A DNA stretch of 64,000 nucleotides from Comamonadaceae bacterium (GTDB lineage: Bacteria; Pseudomonadota; Gammaproteobacteria; Burkholderiales; Burkholderiaceae_C), in the NCBI GenBank assembly GCA_947478725.1, contig CANJWZ010000013.1:31628-95627 (forward strand). Direction: 5' to 3'. Positions within the stretch are counted from its first letter, which is position 1. Every line of letters begins with the position of its first letter. This document shows, in pieces, positions 26,584 through 35,736 of this stretch. A program made the translations under genes and the position numbers. The notes beneath the pieces were generated by a model, which had not been told where the DNA came from, did no database searches, and worked only from the letters and a program-made list of their open reading frames with translations.

Positions 26584-28182
26584 TTACTTGATGCTCATCC
26601 ATTTGAAGAACATGAAGTTGTCGGCCAGTTGCACCAGCTGAACTTTTTTGCTCACACCCCAGGCCAGTGCTTGCTGGTGCAGCGGCAGGTGACCCACGTC
26701 GTCAGTGTGCAGTTTGAAGGCTTCAGTAATGTAGGCCTGACGCTTGGTTTTATCGGTTTCCGACTGAATCTTGGTGATCAGCTCGTCCACCTTGGGGTTG
26801 CAGTAAGCGCCCAGATTGAACTGGCCTGAGCCTTTGTCGTCCACGCAGCGCATCGCTGCGTTCAAAGCATTGTGGGCATCGTAAGTAGCGGGCGTCCATC
26901 CCAACAGGTAAAAGCTTGTGTCGCGGCGCAAGATTTTCGGAAAGTAGGTGCCTTTGGTTTCGGCCTGCAAATTGATTTTGACATTGATGCGCGACAGGTT
27001 GGCGGCCACGGCCTGGCAAATTTCGCCGTCGTTCACATAACGGTCGTTCGGGCAATTCATGCTGACCTCAAACCCGGCGCCGTAGCCAGCTTCAGCCATC
27101 AGTTTTTTGGCGGCTTCCACATCAAACGGGAGGCGCTTGACGGCAGCGTCAAACCCATTGATGCCAGGGCCGACCATCAGCGCCGACGGGTTGGCGGCGC
27201 CACGCATCACGGTGCGCTTGATGCCTTCAATATCGATGGCCTGGTAAAACGCCTGGCGCACGCGCTTGTCCTTGAAGGGGTTTTTACCCTTCACGCTCGA
27301 ATACAGCAGCTCGTCACGCTTTTGGTCCATGCCCAAAAAGATGGTGCGCAGCTCGGGGCCGGTCATGGCTCTGGCGTTTGCACTGGCGTTGACACGCGCG
27401 ATGTCCTGTACCGGTACCGGCTCCATCACATCAATTTCGCCAGATATCAAAGCGGCGACGCGGGTTGGGTCGTTGCCGATCGGGGTGAAGATCACCTCGT
27501 CGATATTGCCCTCAACCTTGCCCCAGTAGTTGCCGCTTTTGCTGAAGGTGGTTCGGATGCCGGGCTGACGCTCGCGAACCCGATACGGGCCCGTGCCATT
27601 GGCGCGAAACGACGCGGCGTTTTCAACCCCCTTACGGCGGTCTACCGGTCGAACGGCCTGGTTGGTTTCGCACCATTTTTTGCTCATCATGTAAACCAGC
27701 GACAGCATGTCCGGCAAGATCGGAAACGGGCCCTTGGTTTCGATGTCGACCACATGATCATTGACCTTGCGCACCTCCTTGATGTCGTTCACGTAGCTCT
27801 TCATGTCCGAACCGTCTGCGCCCGCGCGTGCCAGGCTGAACAGCACGTCATCTGCCGTGAAAGGCGAGCCGTCATGAAATTGCACACCCTTGCGCAGCTC
27901 AAAACGCCACACGGTGGGCGTGGGCTGGCTCCACTTGGTGGCCAGCAGCGGTGCCAGGCTCAAGTCCTTGTTACGACCTGCCAGCGGCTCGTAAACGTTG
28001 GCGGTGGCGCTTAACTGCAAGGACTCGCTGAGCGAGTGCGGGTCCATCGACAGGATATCGCCCTGGTTGCTGATGCGGATGGTTTTGGCATTCAGGCCAC
28101 CCATCATGCCCGCTACTAAAAATAGAGCAGCTCCCGCGCGCACTAACTGGGCTAGAGCTGATTTTTTAATGTGATTTGACAT
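26584..28182 (-). CDS. Peptide/oligopeptide ABC transporter substrate-binding protein (family 5), first of two
   Basis: 532 residues with an N-terminal signal peptide and the family 5 signature regions DILSMDPHSLSESLQL, VYEPLAGRNKDLSLAPLLATKW, WRFELRKGVQFHDGSPFTADDVLFSL and the late DKRVRQAFYQAIDIEGI. The periplasmic protein delivers peptides or similar solutes to the permease. The signal peptide (residues about 6-26) is encoded by a family A repeat copy, an unusual origin for this segment. About 45% of the length looks alike to the second binding protein at 30609-32177, suggesting duplication. Confidence 0.93.
   Translation of the reverse strand: MSNHIKKSALAQLVRAGAALFLVAGMMGGLNAKTIRISNQGDILSMDPHSLSESLQLSATANVYEPLAGRNKDLSLAPLLATKWSQPTPTVWRFELRKGVQFHDGSPFTADDVLFSLARAGADGSDMKSYVNDIKEVRKVNDHVVDIETKGPFPILPDMLSLVYMMSKKWCETNQAVRPVDRRKGVENAASFRANGTGPYRVRERQPGIRTTFSKSGNYWGKVEGNIDEVIFTPIGNDPTRVAALISGEIDVMEPVPVQDIARVNASANARAMTGPELRTIFLGMDQKRDELLYSSVKGKNPFKDKRVRQAFYQAIDIEGIKRTVMRGAANPSALMVGPGINGFDAAVKRLPFDVEAAKKLMAEAGYGAGFEVSMNCPNDRYVNDGEICQAVAANLSRINVKINLQAETKGTYFPKILRRDTSFYLLGWTPATYDAHNALNAAMRCVDDKGSGQFNLGAYCNPKVDELITKIQSETDKTKRQAYITEAFKLHTDDVGHLPLHQQALAWGVSKKVQLVQLADNFMFFKWMSIK
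28111..28170 (-). repeat. Dispersed repeat family A, copy 5, encoding a signal peptide
   Basis: On the minus strand it runs AATCAGCTCTAGCCCAGTTAG, GCGCGCGGGAGCTGCTC and TATTTTTAGTAGCG, an almost full-length family copy. It encodes ALAQLVRAGAALFLVAG of the binding protein's leader, so the hydrophobic signal core is repeat-derived. Confidence 0.65.
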
Positions 28183-28223
28183 GTTTTTCCTTTATATTGA
28201 ATTAAAAAGAGCGAAAAAATCGT

Positions 28224-29465
28224 TTACACAACCAGGGGCAAGGACTGCTCCACCAAACCCGCAAACAGCGCTGCCCCCAGTGGCAGCACCTCGTCGTTGA
28301 AGTCGTAGCGGCTGTTGTGCAAAAAGCAGCCGGCTTGACCCAGCCCGTCGCCTTGGCCCAGACGCAGATAGGCGCCGGGCTTGGCCTGCAGCATGAATGA
28401 GAAATCCTCCGCACCCATGCTGGGCACGATGTCGCGGGTGACGTTGTCTTCACCGATCAGCATGGCGGCCACATCCGCTGCGAACATGGCCTCAGCCGGG
28501 GTGTTGATGGTGGCCGGGTAAATGCGCTCGTAGTGCATGGTGGCTGTGGCACCAAAGGCTTCAGCCACCGACGCAATCAGGGTGTGCAGACGTTTTTCAA
28601 CCATGTCCTGCACCTCGGCATTGAAGGTGCGCACCGTGCCGACCAGTGTGGCGGTGCCGGGAATCACGCTCATGGCACCCAGGTCGCCCGCGTTCATGGC
28701 GCAAATGCTGACCACCGCACTGTCTTGCGGTTTGACGTTGCGCGACACGATGCTTTGCGCTGCCGTGATGATGTGCGCCGCTACCAGCACCGGGTCAATC
28801 GTCATGTAAGGGTGTGCGCCGTGGCCGCCCTTGCCTGTGATGGTGATGGTGATGCGGTCCGCCGCAGCCATCATGGGGCCACGGTTGACGCCCACCGTAC
28901 CTGGCGGCATCGATGGCCAGTTGTGCATGGCATACGCTGCCTGCACCGGAAAGCGGTCAAACAGGCCGTCCTCCATCATGGCCTTGGCACCGGCGTAGCC
29001 TTCTTCGCCGGGCTGAAAAATCAGCACCGCTGTGCCATCAAAATTGCGAGTTTCAGCCAGGTAACGCGCGGCACCCACCAGCATGGTGGTGTGGCCATCG
29101 TGACCGCAGGCGTGCATCTTGCCGGGCTCGCCCGACTTCCAGCCGAAGGCGTTGTGCTCGGTCAGGGGCAGTGCGTCCATGTCGGCCCGCAAGCCAATCA
29201 TGTTGCCCGGGTTGTTGGCGTTTCGGCCCTTGCCATAAATGATGCCCACCACGCCGGTCTTGCCAATGCCGGTGTGAATGTCATCCACGCCGCACAGCTC
29301 AAGGGCCTGCTTGACGCGGCTGGCGGTGTACACCTCTTCAAAACCCAGTTCGGGGTGAACGTGCAAGTCACGCCGGAACGCGGTGAGCTCCGGGTGAAAG
29401 GCGCTGATGGCAGCAAAGGCGCGGCCACTGGCCAGCACGGGAACAGGTTTAACAGCAGTCAGCAT
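28224..29465 (-). CDS. M20-family amidohydrolase (hippurate hydrolase-like)
   Basis: 413 residues from the ATG at 29465, which overlaps the DppB stop (TGATG). Metal-binding motifs of the M20D group are visible: HVHPELGFEE, GLRADMDALPL, HACGHDGHTTMLVGAA, FQPGEEGYAGAKAM and, near the end, GAEDFSFML. Family members cleave N-acylated amino acids (hippurate, N-acetyl or indole-acetyl amino acids). No signal peptide, so it should act in the cytoplasm on what the surrounding ABC transporter imports. This placement between the permease and binding-protein genes supports an acyl-amino-acid or small-peptide substrate. Confidence 0.93.
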   Translation of the reverse strand: MLTAVKPVPVLASGRAFAAISAFHPELTAFRRDLHVHPELGFEEVYTASRVKQALELCGVDDIHTGIGKTGVVGIIYGKGRNANNPGNMIGLRADMDALPLTEHNAFGWKSGEPGKMHACGHDGHTTMLVGAARYLAETRNFDGTAVLIFQPGEEGYAGAKAMMEDGLFDRFPVQAAYAMHNWPSMPPGTVGVNRGPMMAAADRITITITGKGGHGAHPYMTIDPVLVAAHIITAAQSIVSRNVKPQDSAVVSICAMNAGDLGAMSVIPGTATLVGTVRTFNAEVQDMVEKRLHTLIASVAEAFGATATMHYERIYPATINTPAEAMFAADVAAMLIGEDNVTRDIVPSMGAEDFSFMLQAKPGAYLRLGQGDGLGQAGCFLHNSRYDFNDEVLPLGAALFAGLVEQSLPLVV

Positions 29466-30445
29466 CAATGGCCTCCAGATTTGCCCACGCGCAAACGCGG
29501 GTCCACCACAAAGTAAAGCAAGTCAACCACCAGGTTGATCACCACAAAAATCAGCGCTGTCAGGCACAGGTAGGCGGCCATGACCGGAATGTCAGCAAAC
29601 GTCACCGCCTGAATGAACAGCAGCCCCATACCCGGCCATTGGAACACCGTCTCGGTGATGATGGCAAAGGCAATCAGCGCGCCCAGTTGCAAACCGGTGA
29701 TGGTGATCACCGGCACCAGCGTGTTTTTAAGCGCATGGCCGAAATGGATGGCGCTGTTGGACAGGCCGCGCGCGCGCGCAAACTTGACGTAATCGGTGCG
29801 TAGCACCTCCAGCATTTCCGCCCGCACCAGGCGCATGATGAGGGTGAGCTGAAAGATCGCCAACGTGAGCGCGGGCAGCACAATGTGGTGCCAGCCGCCT
29901 GCGGTCAGCAAGCCCGATGTCCACCAGCCAAACTGCACCACATCGCCGCGGCCAAAACTGGGGAACCAGCCCAGCCCCACCGCAAACAGCAAAATAAGCA
30001 AAATGCCGACCAAAAATGTTGGCAAGGACACCCCCAGCAGCGACACTGTCATGAACAGCTGGCTTAAAAACGTGCCGCGTTTGAGCGCAGCATAAACCCC
30101 CATGGGAATACCGAGCACCAGCGCCAGCACAGCAGCGACGCCCGCCAGTTCAAGGGTGGCCGGCAGGCGTTCGGAAATCAGGCGCGACACTTTGGCACCC
30201 TGACGCAGGCTGAGCCCAAACTCACCCTGGACGGCGTTCATCAAAAAGTTCCAGAACTGCACCACAAAGGATCTGTCCAGGCCAAGATCGGCCCGCAACT
30301 GAACGATTTGCTGCGGCGTGGCGTCCTGCCCCAACAAAAAGACCACCGGGTCGCCCACGTACTGAAACAGCAAAAACGAGATCAGTGCCACCGACACCAT
30401 CACGATGATGGCTTGCAACAGGCGCTGAAGAATAAATGCAAACAT
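29465..30445 (-). CDS. Dipeptide/oligopeptide ABC transporter permease (DppB type)
   Basis: 326 residues with six membrane segments. The N-terminal region (FILQRLLQAIIVMVSVALISFLLF, shown here only as a family-type first helix) and QYVGDPVVFLLGQDATPQQI are typical of DppB. The EAA loop reads YVKFARARGLSNSAIHFGHALKN. It is coupled to the M20 gene by a 1-bp stop-start overlap. A 163-bp gap without a gene separates it from the second binding-protein gene upstream. Confidence 0.93.
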   Translation of the reverse strand: MFAFILQRLLQAIIVMVSVALISFLLFQYVGDPVVFLLGQDATPQQIVQLRADLGLDRSFVVQFWNFLMNAVQGEFGLSLRQGAKVSRLISERLPATLELAGVAAVLALVLGIPMGVYAALKRGTFLSQLFMTVSLLGVSLPTFLVGILLILLFAVGLGWFPSFGRGDVVQFGWWTSGLLTAGGWHHIVLPALTLAIFQLTLIMRLVRAEMLEVLRTDYVKFARARGLSNSAIHFGHALKNTLVPVITITGLQLGALIAFAIITETVFQWPGMGLLFIQAVTFADIPVMAAYLCLTALIFVVINLVVDLLYFVVDPRLRVGKSGGH

Positions 30446-30608
30446 GGGAGGTGGGGATAAATCGGTCAGGGTTGATATTAGCGCAGCAAGTAGCGCGCCA
30501 ACGCGGGGCCTGCCTGATGTCCTGCTTTCGTCTGTCCCGGGCGTGTCATTTGCAGCACATGGATCAAAGCAACTAAAAGCCTTTTTGATATGTGCGGCGT
30601 CAAAAACC

Positions 30609-32177
30609 TCAGTTCACTTTGACCAGCCGCCAGTCAATCCGGTTATCCGCGCGGTGCACCACGTCGATGTTTTTCTTCATCGCCCAGGGGATGATCTGGT
30701 TGTGCAAGACGAGGTGGGACACATCGGTGTGCGACAACTCCAGCGCTTTTCCGATCAGGTCGTTGCGGTTTGACATGTCGGTTTCTTTTTTGATGCGTTC
30801 CACCAGCGCGTCCATTTGCGGGTTGGAGTACCGGCCCAGGTTGTAGTTGCCGTCGCCGCCCACACCGACACTGCGCACCAGTGACTGCAGGCTGTACAGC
30901 GCGTCAAAGGTGGGCACGCCCCAGCCCAGCATGTAAATGCTGGCTTCATAGCGCTGAATCATCGGGAAGTAGGTGACCAGCGGCAGCGTGCGCAGCTTGG
31001 CCTTGACGCCAATTTTGGACCACATGGCGGCCACCGCCTGGCAGATTTCCTCGTCGTTGATGTAGCGGTTGTTCGGGCAGGCGAAGTCGACCTCAAAGCC
31101 GTCTTTGTAGCCTGCCTCTAGTAGCAATTTTTTAGCCGCTTCGATGCTGAAAGGGTAGCGGGCATCGACCTTTTTGCTCCAGCCGTTGACCTGCGGCGAG
31201 ATCAACGTACCGGTGGGCTGGCTCAGGCCGCGCATGATGACCTTGTTGAGCGTGACGATGTCGATGGCCTGGCCCAGCGCCTTGCGCACGCGAACGTCTT
31301 TCAATGGGTTTTTACCCTTGATGTTGGAGCCGGGCAGCTCGTCACGGAACTGGTCCATACCAAAGAAGATGGTGCGGTTTTCAGCGCCGTCCAGCACCTT
31401 CAGGGCTTTGTTGGTACGCAGGCGTCCCAGGTCTTGCGGGCTGGGGTCCAGCACCAAATCAAGCTCGCCAGACAGCAAGGCCGCGGCCCGGGTGGCCTCC
31501 GATTTGATGGGGGTGTAAACAATCTCGGTCACATTGCCATCGAGCTTGCCCCACCAATTGGGGTTGCGCTTGAAGACCAGCTTCTGGTCGGGCTGCCAGC
31601 TGTCCACCACATAGGGGCCGGTGCCCATCGCATTGCGGTGTGAAAAACTTTCATCTTTGGTTTTGATGTCTTTCGGCTCCGTTGCCTTGTTTTTCTCGGA
31701 CCAGGCCTGGCTCATCATGCGCAGTTCGGTCAACTGGTTCATCAGCACCGGATTCGGCGCTTTGAGCAGGATGTCGATCTCGCTGTCACTGACCCTGACG
31801 ACCTTGTCGATGCCTTGTGCATACACGCCGTAATTTGACGTTTTGGCCATCGCACGATTGAGTGAGAACACCGCGTCATCGGCGGTAAAGGCGCTGCCGT
31901 CGCTGAACTTGACACCTTTTCGCAGCGTGATGCGCATCTGTGTGGGGCTGGTCAGCTTCCAGGCGGTGGCCAGTTGCGGTTCAATTTTGAAGCTCTTGCT
32001 GTTGTAGTACACCAGTGACTCATACACCGCCGCATGCACGCCATTGCCGAGCGCGTTGTTTTGCGAGTGAATGTCCAGCGTCGGAATGTCGCTGGCGCTG
32101 GCCCATCTGAATGTTTTGGCGCTGGCGTTGTGGCTCAGTGCCAGAGCAGTCACCAGCAAGGCGAGTTTGAATGTCAT
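30609..32177 (-). CDS. Peptide/oligopeptide ABC transporter substrate-binding protein (family 5), second
   Basis: 522 residues from ATG 32177, which opens a clean signal peptide (MTFKLALLVTALALS, cleavage near ASA); an upstream in-frame start at 32216 adds a charged leader and is unlikely. Family 5 stretches: SDIPTLDIHSQN, VYESLVYYNSKSFKIEPQLATAW, RKGVKFSDGSAFTADDAVFSL and DVRVRKALGQAIDIVTL. It has the same overall layout as the first binding protein in this operon. It is the first gene of the transporter operon, so the promoter should lie in 32178-32289. Confidence 0.93.
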   Translation of the reverse strand: MTFKLALLVTALALSHNASAKTFRWASASDIPTLDIHSQNNALGNGVHAAVYESLVYYNSKSFKIEPQLATAWKLTSPTQMRITLRKGVKFSDGSAFTADDAVFSLNRAMAKTSNYGVYAQGIDKVVRVSDSEIDILLKAPNPVLMNQLTELRMMSQAWSEKNKATEPKDIKTKDESFSHRNAMGTGPYVVDSWQPDQKLVFKRNPNWWGKLDGNVTEIVYTPIKSEATRAAALLSGELDLVLDPSPQDLGRLRTNKALKVLDGAENRTIFFGMDQFRDELPGSNIKGKNPLKDVRVRKALGQAIDIVTLNKVIMRGLSQPTGTLISPQVNGWSKKVDARYPFSIEAAKKLLLEAGYKDGFEVDFACPNNRYINDEEICQAVAAMWSKIGVKAKLRTLPLVTYFPMIQRYEASIYMLGWGVPTFDALYSLQSLVRSVGVGGDGNYNLGRYSNPQMDALVERIKKETDMSNRNDLIGKALELSHTDVSHLVLHNQIIPWAMKKNIDVVHRADNRIDWRLVKVN

Positions 32178-32289
32178 GTGCAGTCCTTTGCGCTTTTGAA
32201 GCGCAGGGTGGATCAAAGCGCAAACTATGCCTCAAACCACCTGCTGCGGGTCACCGGGCTTTCACTAAGAACAGCACAGCGCCGGGGTG

Positions 32290-32571
32290 TCAGTGCAGCG
32301 ATATCGGCGTATTGGCCAAGCCGCTGTAGCCTTCCAGCGTGTCTTCAATTTCTTGCTGGGTCGGGGTGTTTTGTGCCCAGGCGCTCAGGCGCTGTTGGAA
32401 CATTTCGGCCCAGGAGCCATCAAGGTACACCTCTTTGCCGGAACGCTTGTCAACAATCTCAAAACCGTTGCGCGCCATCTGCGGCGTGGTGGGCGCTGGG
32501 GCTGATGCTTCCGGTGCGTTGGCGTGAATTTGCACCACCACAAAAGATTCTGAGTCGTAAAGCATTTGCAT
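32290..32571 (-). CDS. DUF3567 family protein
   Basis: 93 residues from ATG 32571 (MQMLYDSESFVVV), the conserved start of the betaproteobacterial DUF3567 family. The conserved core is GFEIVDKRSGKEVYLDGSW followed by AEMFQQRL. An Ala/Pro-rich linker separates the two parts. Cytoplasmic and of unknown function. It stands alone with short flanks on the minus strand. Confidence 0.85.
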   Translation of the reverse strand: MQMLYDSESFVVVQIHANAPEASAPAPTTPQMARNGFEIVDKRSGKEVYLDGSWAEMFQQRLSAWAQNTPTQQEIEDTLEGYSGLANTPISLH

Positions 32572-32690
32572 TTGGGTTTGTCCTTGAAGCATTCTAAGCA
32601 TGCCGTAGCGCTTCATATGGCAGCGCGGGGGCCAACTTCAAGGCTGACAGGGTGAATGAGGGCTTTTGCGCCTGCTTTTGCAGGATAACG

Positions 32691-33791
32691 TCACCAATTC
32701 TTGACGACTTCGACCAACTGCTGGTCAATGAAGTCGCCGTTCGGCTGGGTGATGCGGTTGCGCACGGGCAAGTAGCCCAAAGACGGTGCAAACCAGATTT
32801 CAACCTTCTGGTCGAATTCCTTGCGCGGCTTGCGGGTGAGTTTCAGGGTCGGCATCTCCACGCGCATCAGATTCAGACTTTCTTCGGCCTCGATGACGAA
32901 GGTCCAGGTGTCGGCCTCGCGCGGGCCAATCGTCAAAAATGTGATGTTGCTGCCCGGCGGGAAGTCTTGCGGCCTGGCTGCGAGCATGCCGCCCAGCTGC
33001 AAAAACACGCTGACGCGGTCTTGCGCGCCTTCGACCCACGGCGCGTCGGGCGTGTTGGCGCTGAAGGTGATCTTGCCTTTGTCGGCCTCAAAATGCGCGG
33101 CCAGCTCGGTTCTGAACTTGTCGGCAAAACGGGTGGGAGCCAGGCCAGCCGGCGTGATTTTGCCCATGCTGGTCATGCTGCGGGAGCCGATCAAAAAGGC
33201 GCTGACCTTCATCAGCGCCTGGTAGCTGTCACCATCGGTTTTCCAGGCCAGTTCGGCATCTGCGTGGTAGTTCAGGTTTTTGGCGGTGCCGATCATTTTG
33301 TACAGCAGGCGCACCGACCCGGGCAGGCTGATGGCGGTGACCGGGATGGTTTTGGGGCCGGTTGCGGGCTCTGCCGCAGCGCTGGCAGGGGTCGGGGTTG
33401 CAGCGGCTGCGCTTTCAAGGGGCTGGCTGGGTATTGCCGGGGCTTCGGGGACGGATGGGCTGGCGCTGGACGACTCCTGAGACGCTATTATTTCAGGAGC
33501 TGTCTGCACAATTATTTCAGGGGCTAGGGCCGGATTTGACGCATTTTTGGCAACATTCTGAGTTGTTTTGACAGCTTTTGGAGGCGCTGGAGTCGCCTTC
33601 CTGCCGCCATCGGAGGGCCGCGTGCTATCAATGCTGCGTGTGGTGAATATTTTGCCGCCCGCATCATCCAGATCGGCGCCCGTCCCCAGTTGGGCGGGCG
33701 ACGCTTGCAGCACCAGGACATGGGCAGCAACGACCAGCACCACGGCGATGGTCAGTGGTTTCCAGCCCGGCGTTCCAGTGACAGAGGTCAT
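32691..33791 (-). CDS. DUF3108 domain protein with N-terminal membrane anchor
   Basis: 366 residues. One N-terminal hydrophobic segment (about 12-30) anchors or exports the protein; a Pro/Ala/Ser-rich linker of about 100 residues follows; the C-terminal 220 residues are the beta-rich DUF3108 module (GSVRLLYKMIGTAKNLNYHADAEL, KVEIWFAPSLGYLPVRNRI), a periplasmic beta-barrel-like domain of unknown function. The linker segment TVQTAPEIIASQES is encoded by a family A repeat copy. Its ATG overlaps the IclR regulator stop (ATGA), so the two are cotranscribed. Confidence 0.85.
   Translation of the reverse strand: MTSVTGTPGWKPLTIAVVLVVAAHVLVLQASPAQLGTGADLDDAGGKIFTTRSIDSTRPSDGGRKATPAPPKAVKTTQNVAKNASNPALAPEIIVQTAPEIIASQESSSASPSVPEAPAIPSQPLESAAAATPTPASAAAEPATGPKTIPVTAISLPGSVRLLYKMIGTAKNLNYHADAELAWKTDGDSYQALMKVSAFLIGSRSMTSMGKITPAGLAPTRFADKFRTELAAHFEADKGKITFSANTPDAPWVEGAQDRVSVFLQLGGMLAARPQDFPPGSNITFLTIGPREADTWTFVIEAEESLNLMRVEMPTLKLTRKPRKEFDQKVEIWFAPSLGYLPVRNRITQPNGDFIDQQLVEVVKNW
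33482..33532 (-). repeat. Dispersed repeat family A, copy 6, inside the DUF3108 gene
   Basis: On the minus strand AGCTCCTGAAATAATAGCGTC follows CCCCTGAAATAATTGTGC; the first is a family core. It is read in frame within the low-complexity linker, where an insertion would be easily tolerated. Confidence 0.5.
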
Positions 33792-34630
33792 GCCGCAATG
33801 TAGCCCAAATCAGTTGACAGTTGCCGGGCTGCGGCTTTCAGGGGCGTGGCGACTGCGCCGCGCCAGTCTGCATCAAAGGTGCTGAGCGAACCCAGCGCCA
33901 CCATGCCCAGCACCATGTGGCCGCCGGCATCAAATACCGGTGCACAAAAGCCGCCCACGCCGGGCAGTAGCGTATTGACGACTCTGGCCACGCCGTGCTG
34001 GCGGGCCTCGGCAAGCAGCGCGCTGAGCTCGGCCATGCTGGCGGGCAGGTCGCGCCTGCCGCTTTTTTGGGCCCGCACCAGCTCGTCCTTCAACAAACTC
34101 TTGAGCCGGGTATTGACCGCGCTTTGCCGCGTGCCCATGAAGGCCGCAAAACACAAACCGGTGGCCGACGACAGCAGCGGCATCACATCGCCCAGACGCA
34201 AGTTGACGGTGACCGTTTGCGGCGACTCCTCCCAATGCACCATGCACGGCCCCTGGTTGCCCCACACGGCCAGCGCCAATGTTTGGCCAATCTGGGGCAT
34301 CAAGGCGCCGAGCCGCGCTCTGGCCAGTTTGACGGCATCAATTCTGGACAGCGAAGCGAGCCCTAACTTGAGCGCTGCGGGCCCCAGGTCATAACGCGTG
34401 GTACCAGCGTCTTGCACCACGAGGCCCAAGCGCTGAAAGCTGACCAGATAGCGATGCGCCTTGGCGGCAGACATGCCCGCCCGCGCGGCGAGGTCACGCA
34501 GCATGAGCGCGTCGCCTGCATTGGCCAGCACATCCAATAAACTGAAGCCCACTTCCACCGACTGGATACCCGCGCGTTGCGGCTCGGCATCGTCAGCATG
34601 TTTCATGGTGGGCGTTGGCGTCGACGTCAT
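33788..34630 (-). CDS. IclR-family transcriptional regulator
   Basis: 280 residues from ATG 34630 (MTSTPTPTMK); the open frame further upstream runs through the intergenic region. The N-terminal winged helix-turn-helix is visible in FSLLDVLANAGDALMLRDLAARAG and MSAAKAHRYLVSFQRLGLV. The C-terminal IclR effector domain contains LGDVMPLLSSATGLCFAAF and LPGVGGFCAPVFDAGG. It is divergent from the FAH-family gene and probably controls it, a frequent arrangement for catabolic genes. The stop overlaps the DUF3108 start. Confidence 0.92.
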   Translation of the reverse strand: MTSTPTPTMKHADDAEPQRAGIQSVEVGFSLLDVLANAGDALMLRDLAARAGMSAAKAHRYLVSFQRLGLVVQDAGTTRYDLGPAALKLGLASLSRIDAVKLARARLGALMPQIGQTLALAVWGNQGPCMVHWEESPQTVTVNLRLGDVMPLLSSATGLCFAAFMGTRQSAVNTRLKSLLKDELVRAQKSGRRDLPASMAELSALLAEARQHGVARVVNTLLPGVGGFCAPVFDAGGHMVLGMVALGSLSTFDADWRGAVATPLKAAARQLSTDLGYIAA

Positions 34631-34715
34631 GGCGTCCCTATAATTACATTTAGGTAAATCAATTTTACTTATCGTAACGCCGAACGCAGCGCTGACCAGA
34701 GCAGAAAGACATCGA
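34631..34715. promoter_or_regulatory. Divergent promoter with paired TTAC/GTAA sites, candidate IclR operator
   Basis: The AT-rich 85-bp gap holds two inverted half-site pairs: TTAC-N6-GTAA at 34644-34657 and TTAC-N5-GTAA at 34665-34677, centred about 20 bp (two helical turns) apart. The placement between a regulator gene and its divergent neighbour suggests an operator; binding by this regulator is inference. Confidence 0.45.
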
Positions 34716-35705
34716 ATGAAACTTGCCACTTACAAAGACGGCTCACGTGACGGCCAGCTGCTTGTTGTCTCGCGCGACCTGTCAACGGCGCATTATGCAA
34801 CTGGCATTGCCAGCAAATTGCAGGACGTGCTGGACGACTGGAACTTCATGTCGCCGCAGTTGCAAGACCTCTATGACAGCTTGAACAACGGCAAGGCCAG
34901 ACACGCCTTTCCGTTTGAAACCAGCCAATGCATGGCGCCGCTGCCACGCGCCTACCAATGGGCCGATGGCTCAGCTTTCATCAACCACGTCGAGCTGGTG
35001 CGTGCCGCCCGCAAGTCAGACGTTCCCGATACTTTTTATACCGACCCGCTGATGTACCAGGGCGGCAGTGACGACTTCATCGGCCCGACGGACGATGTGG
35101 TGGTGGCCAGCGAGGCGTTTGGCATCGACTTTGAAGCGGAAATCGCCGTCATCACTGCCGATGTGGGCATGGGCACCAGCGCAGAGCAGGCCATTGAGGG
35201 CATCCGTTTGGTGATGCTGGCCAATGACGTGTCGCTGCGCAACCTGATTCCTGGCGAGCTGGCCAAGGGCTTTGGCTTTTTTCAGAGCAAGCCCGCCACC
35301 GCCTTCAGCCCGGTGGCCGTGACGATCGATGAATTAGGCGACGCCTGGCAGGGCGGACGCCTGCACATGATGCTGCAAAGCACCTGGAACGGACGCAAGG
35401 TTGGCATGTGCGAGGCCGGGCCAGAAATGACATTTCATTTTGGACAGTTAATTGCGCACATTTGCAAAACCCGCAATGTGCGCGCTGGCAGCGTGATTGG
35501 CTCAGGCACCGTCAGCAACAAGGACTGGACTCATGGCTACAGCTGCATCGCCGAAAAACGCGCGATCGAAACCATCGAGAGCGGTGCGCCCGTGACCGAG
35601 TTCATGAAGTTTGGCGACACCATCCGCATCGAGGCCAAGGGCAAGGACGGGCAAAGCGTGTTTGGTGCGATTGACCAAAAAGTGGCGGCATTACAGGCTG
35701 GTTAG
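34716..35705 (+). CDS. Fumarylacetoacetate hydrolase family protein
   Basis: 329 residues. The FAH fold is indicated by the metal-binding region DFEAEIAVITADVG, NDVSLRNLIPGELAKGFGFFQSKPATAFSP in the middle and GSVIGSGTVSNKDWTHGYSC near the end. The N-terminal part (MKLATYKDGSRDGQ) is typical of the bacterial FAH branch that cleaves fumarylacetoacetate or related 2,4-diketo acids in tyrosine/homogentisate breakdown. No homogentisate dioxygenase is present next to it, so the exact substrate is open. It probably responds to the divergent IclR regulator. Confidence 0.9.
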   Translation: MKLATYKDGSRDGQLLVVSRDLSTAHYATGIASKLQDVLDDWNFMSPQLQDLYDSLNNGKARHAFPFETSQCMAPLPRAYQWADGSAFINHVELVRAARKSDVPDTFYTDPLMYQGGSDDFIGPTDDVVVASEAFGIDFEAEIAVITADVGMGTSAEQAIEGIRLVMLANDVSLRNLIPGELAKGFGFFQSKPATAFSPVAVTIDELGDAWQGGRLHMMLQSTWNGRKVGMCEAGPEMTFHFGQLIAHICKTRNVRAGSVIGSGTVSNKDWTHGYSCIAEKRAIETIESGAPVTEFMKFGDTIRIEAKGKDGQSVFGAIDQKVAALQAG

Positions 35706-35736
35706 ACCGAACCCGTCACGAAGACGACGGCCGCCG

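Noticed and set aside
26872..28014. Plus-strand frame of 380 codons opposite the peptide-binding protein gene
   Set aside because: Antisense shadow with typical Val/His/Arg bias; the minus-strand gene is a clear family 5 binding protein.
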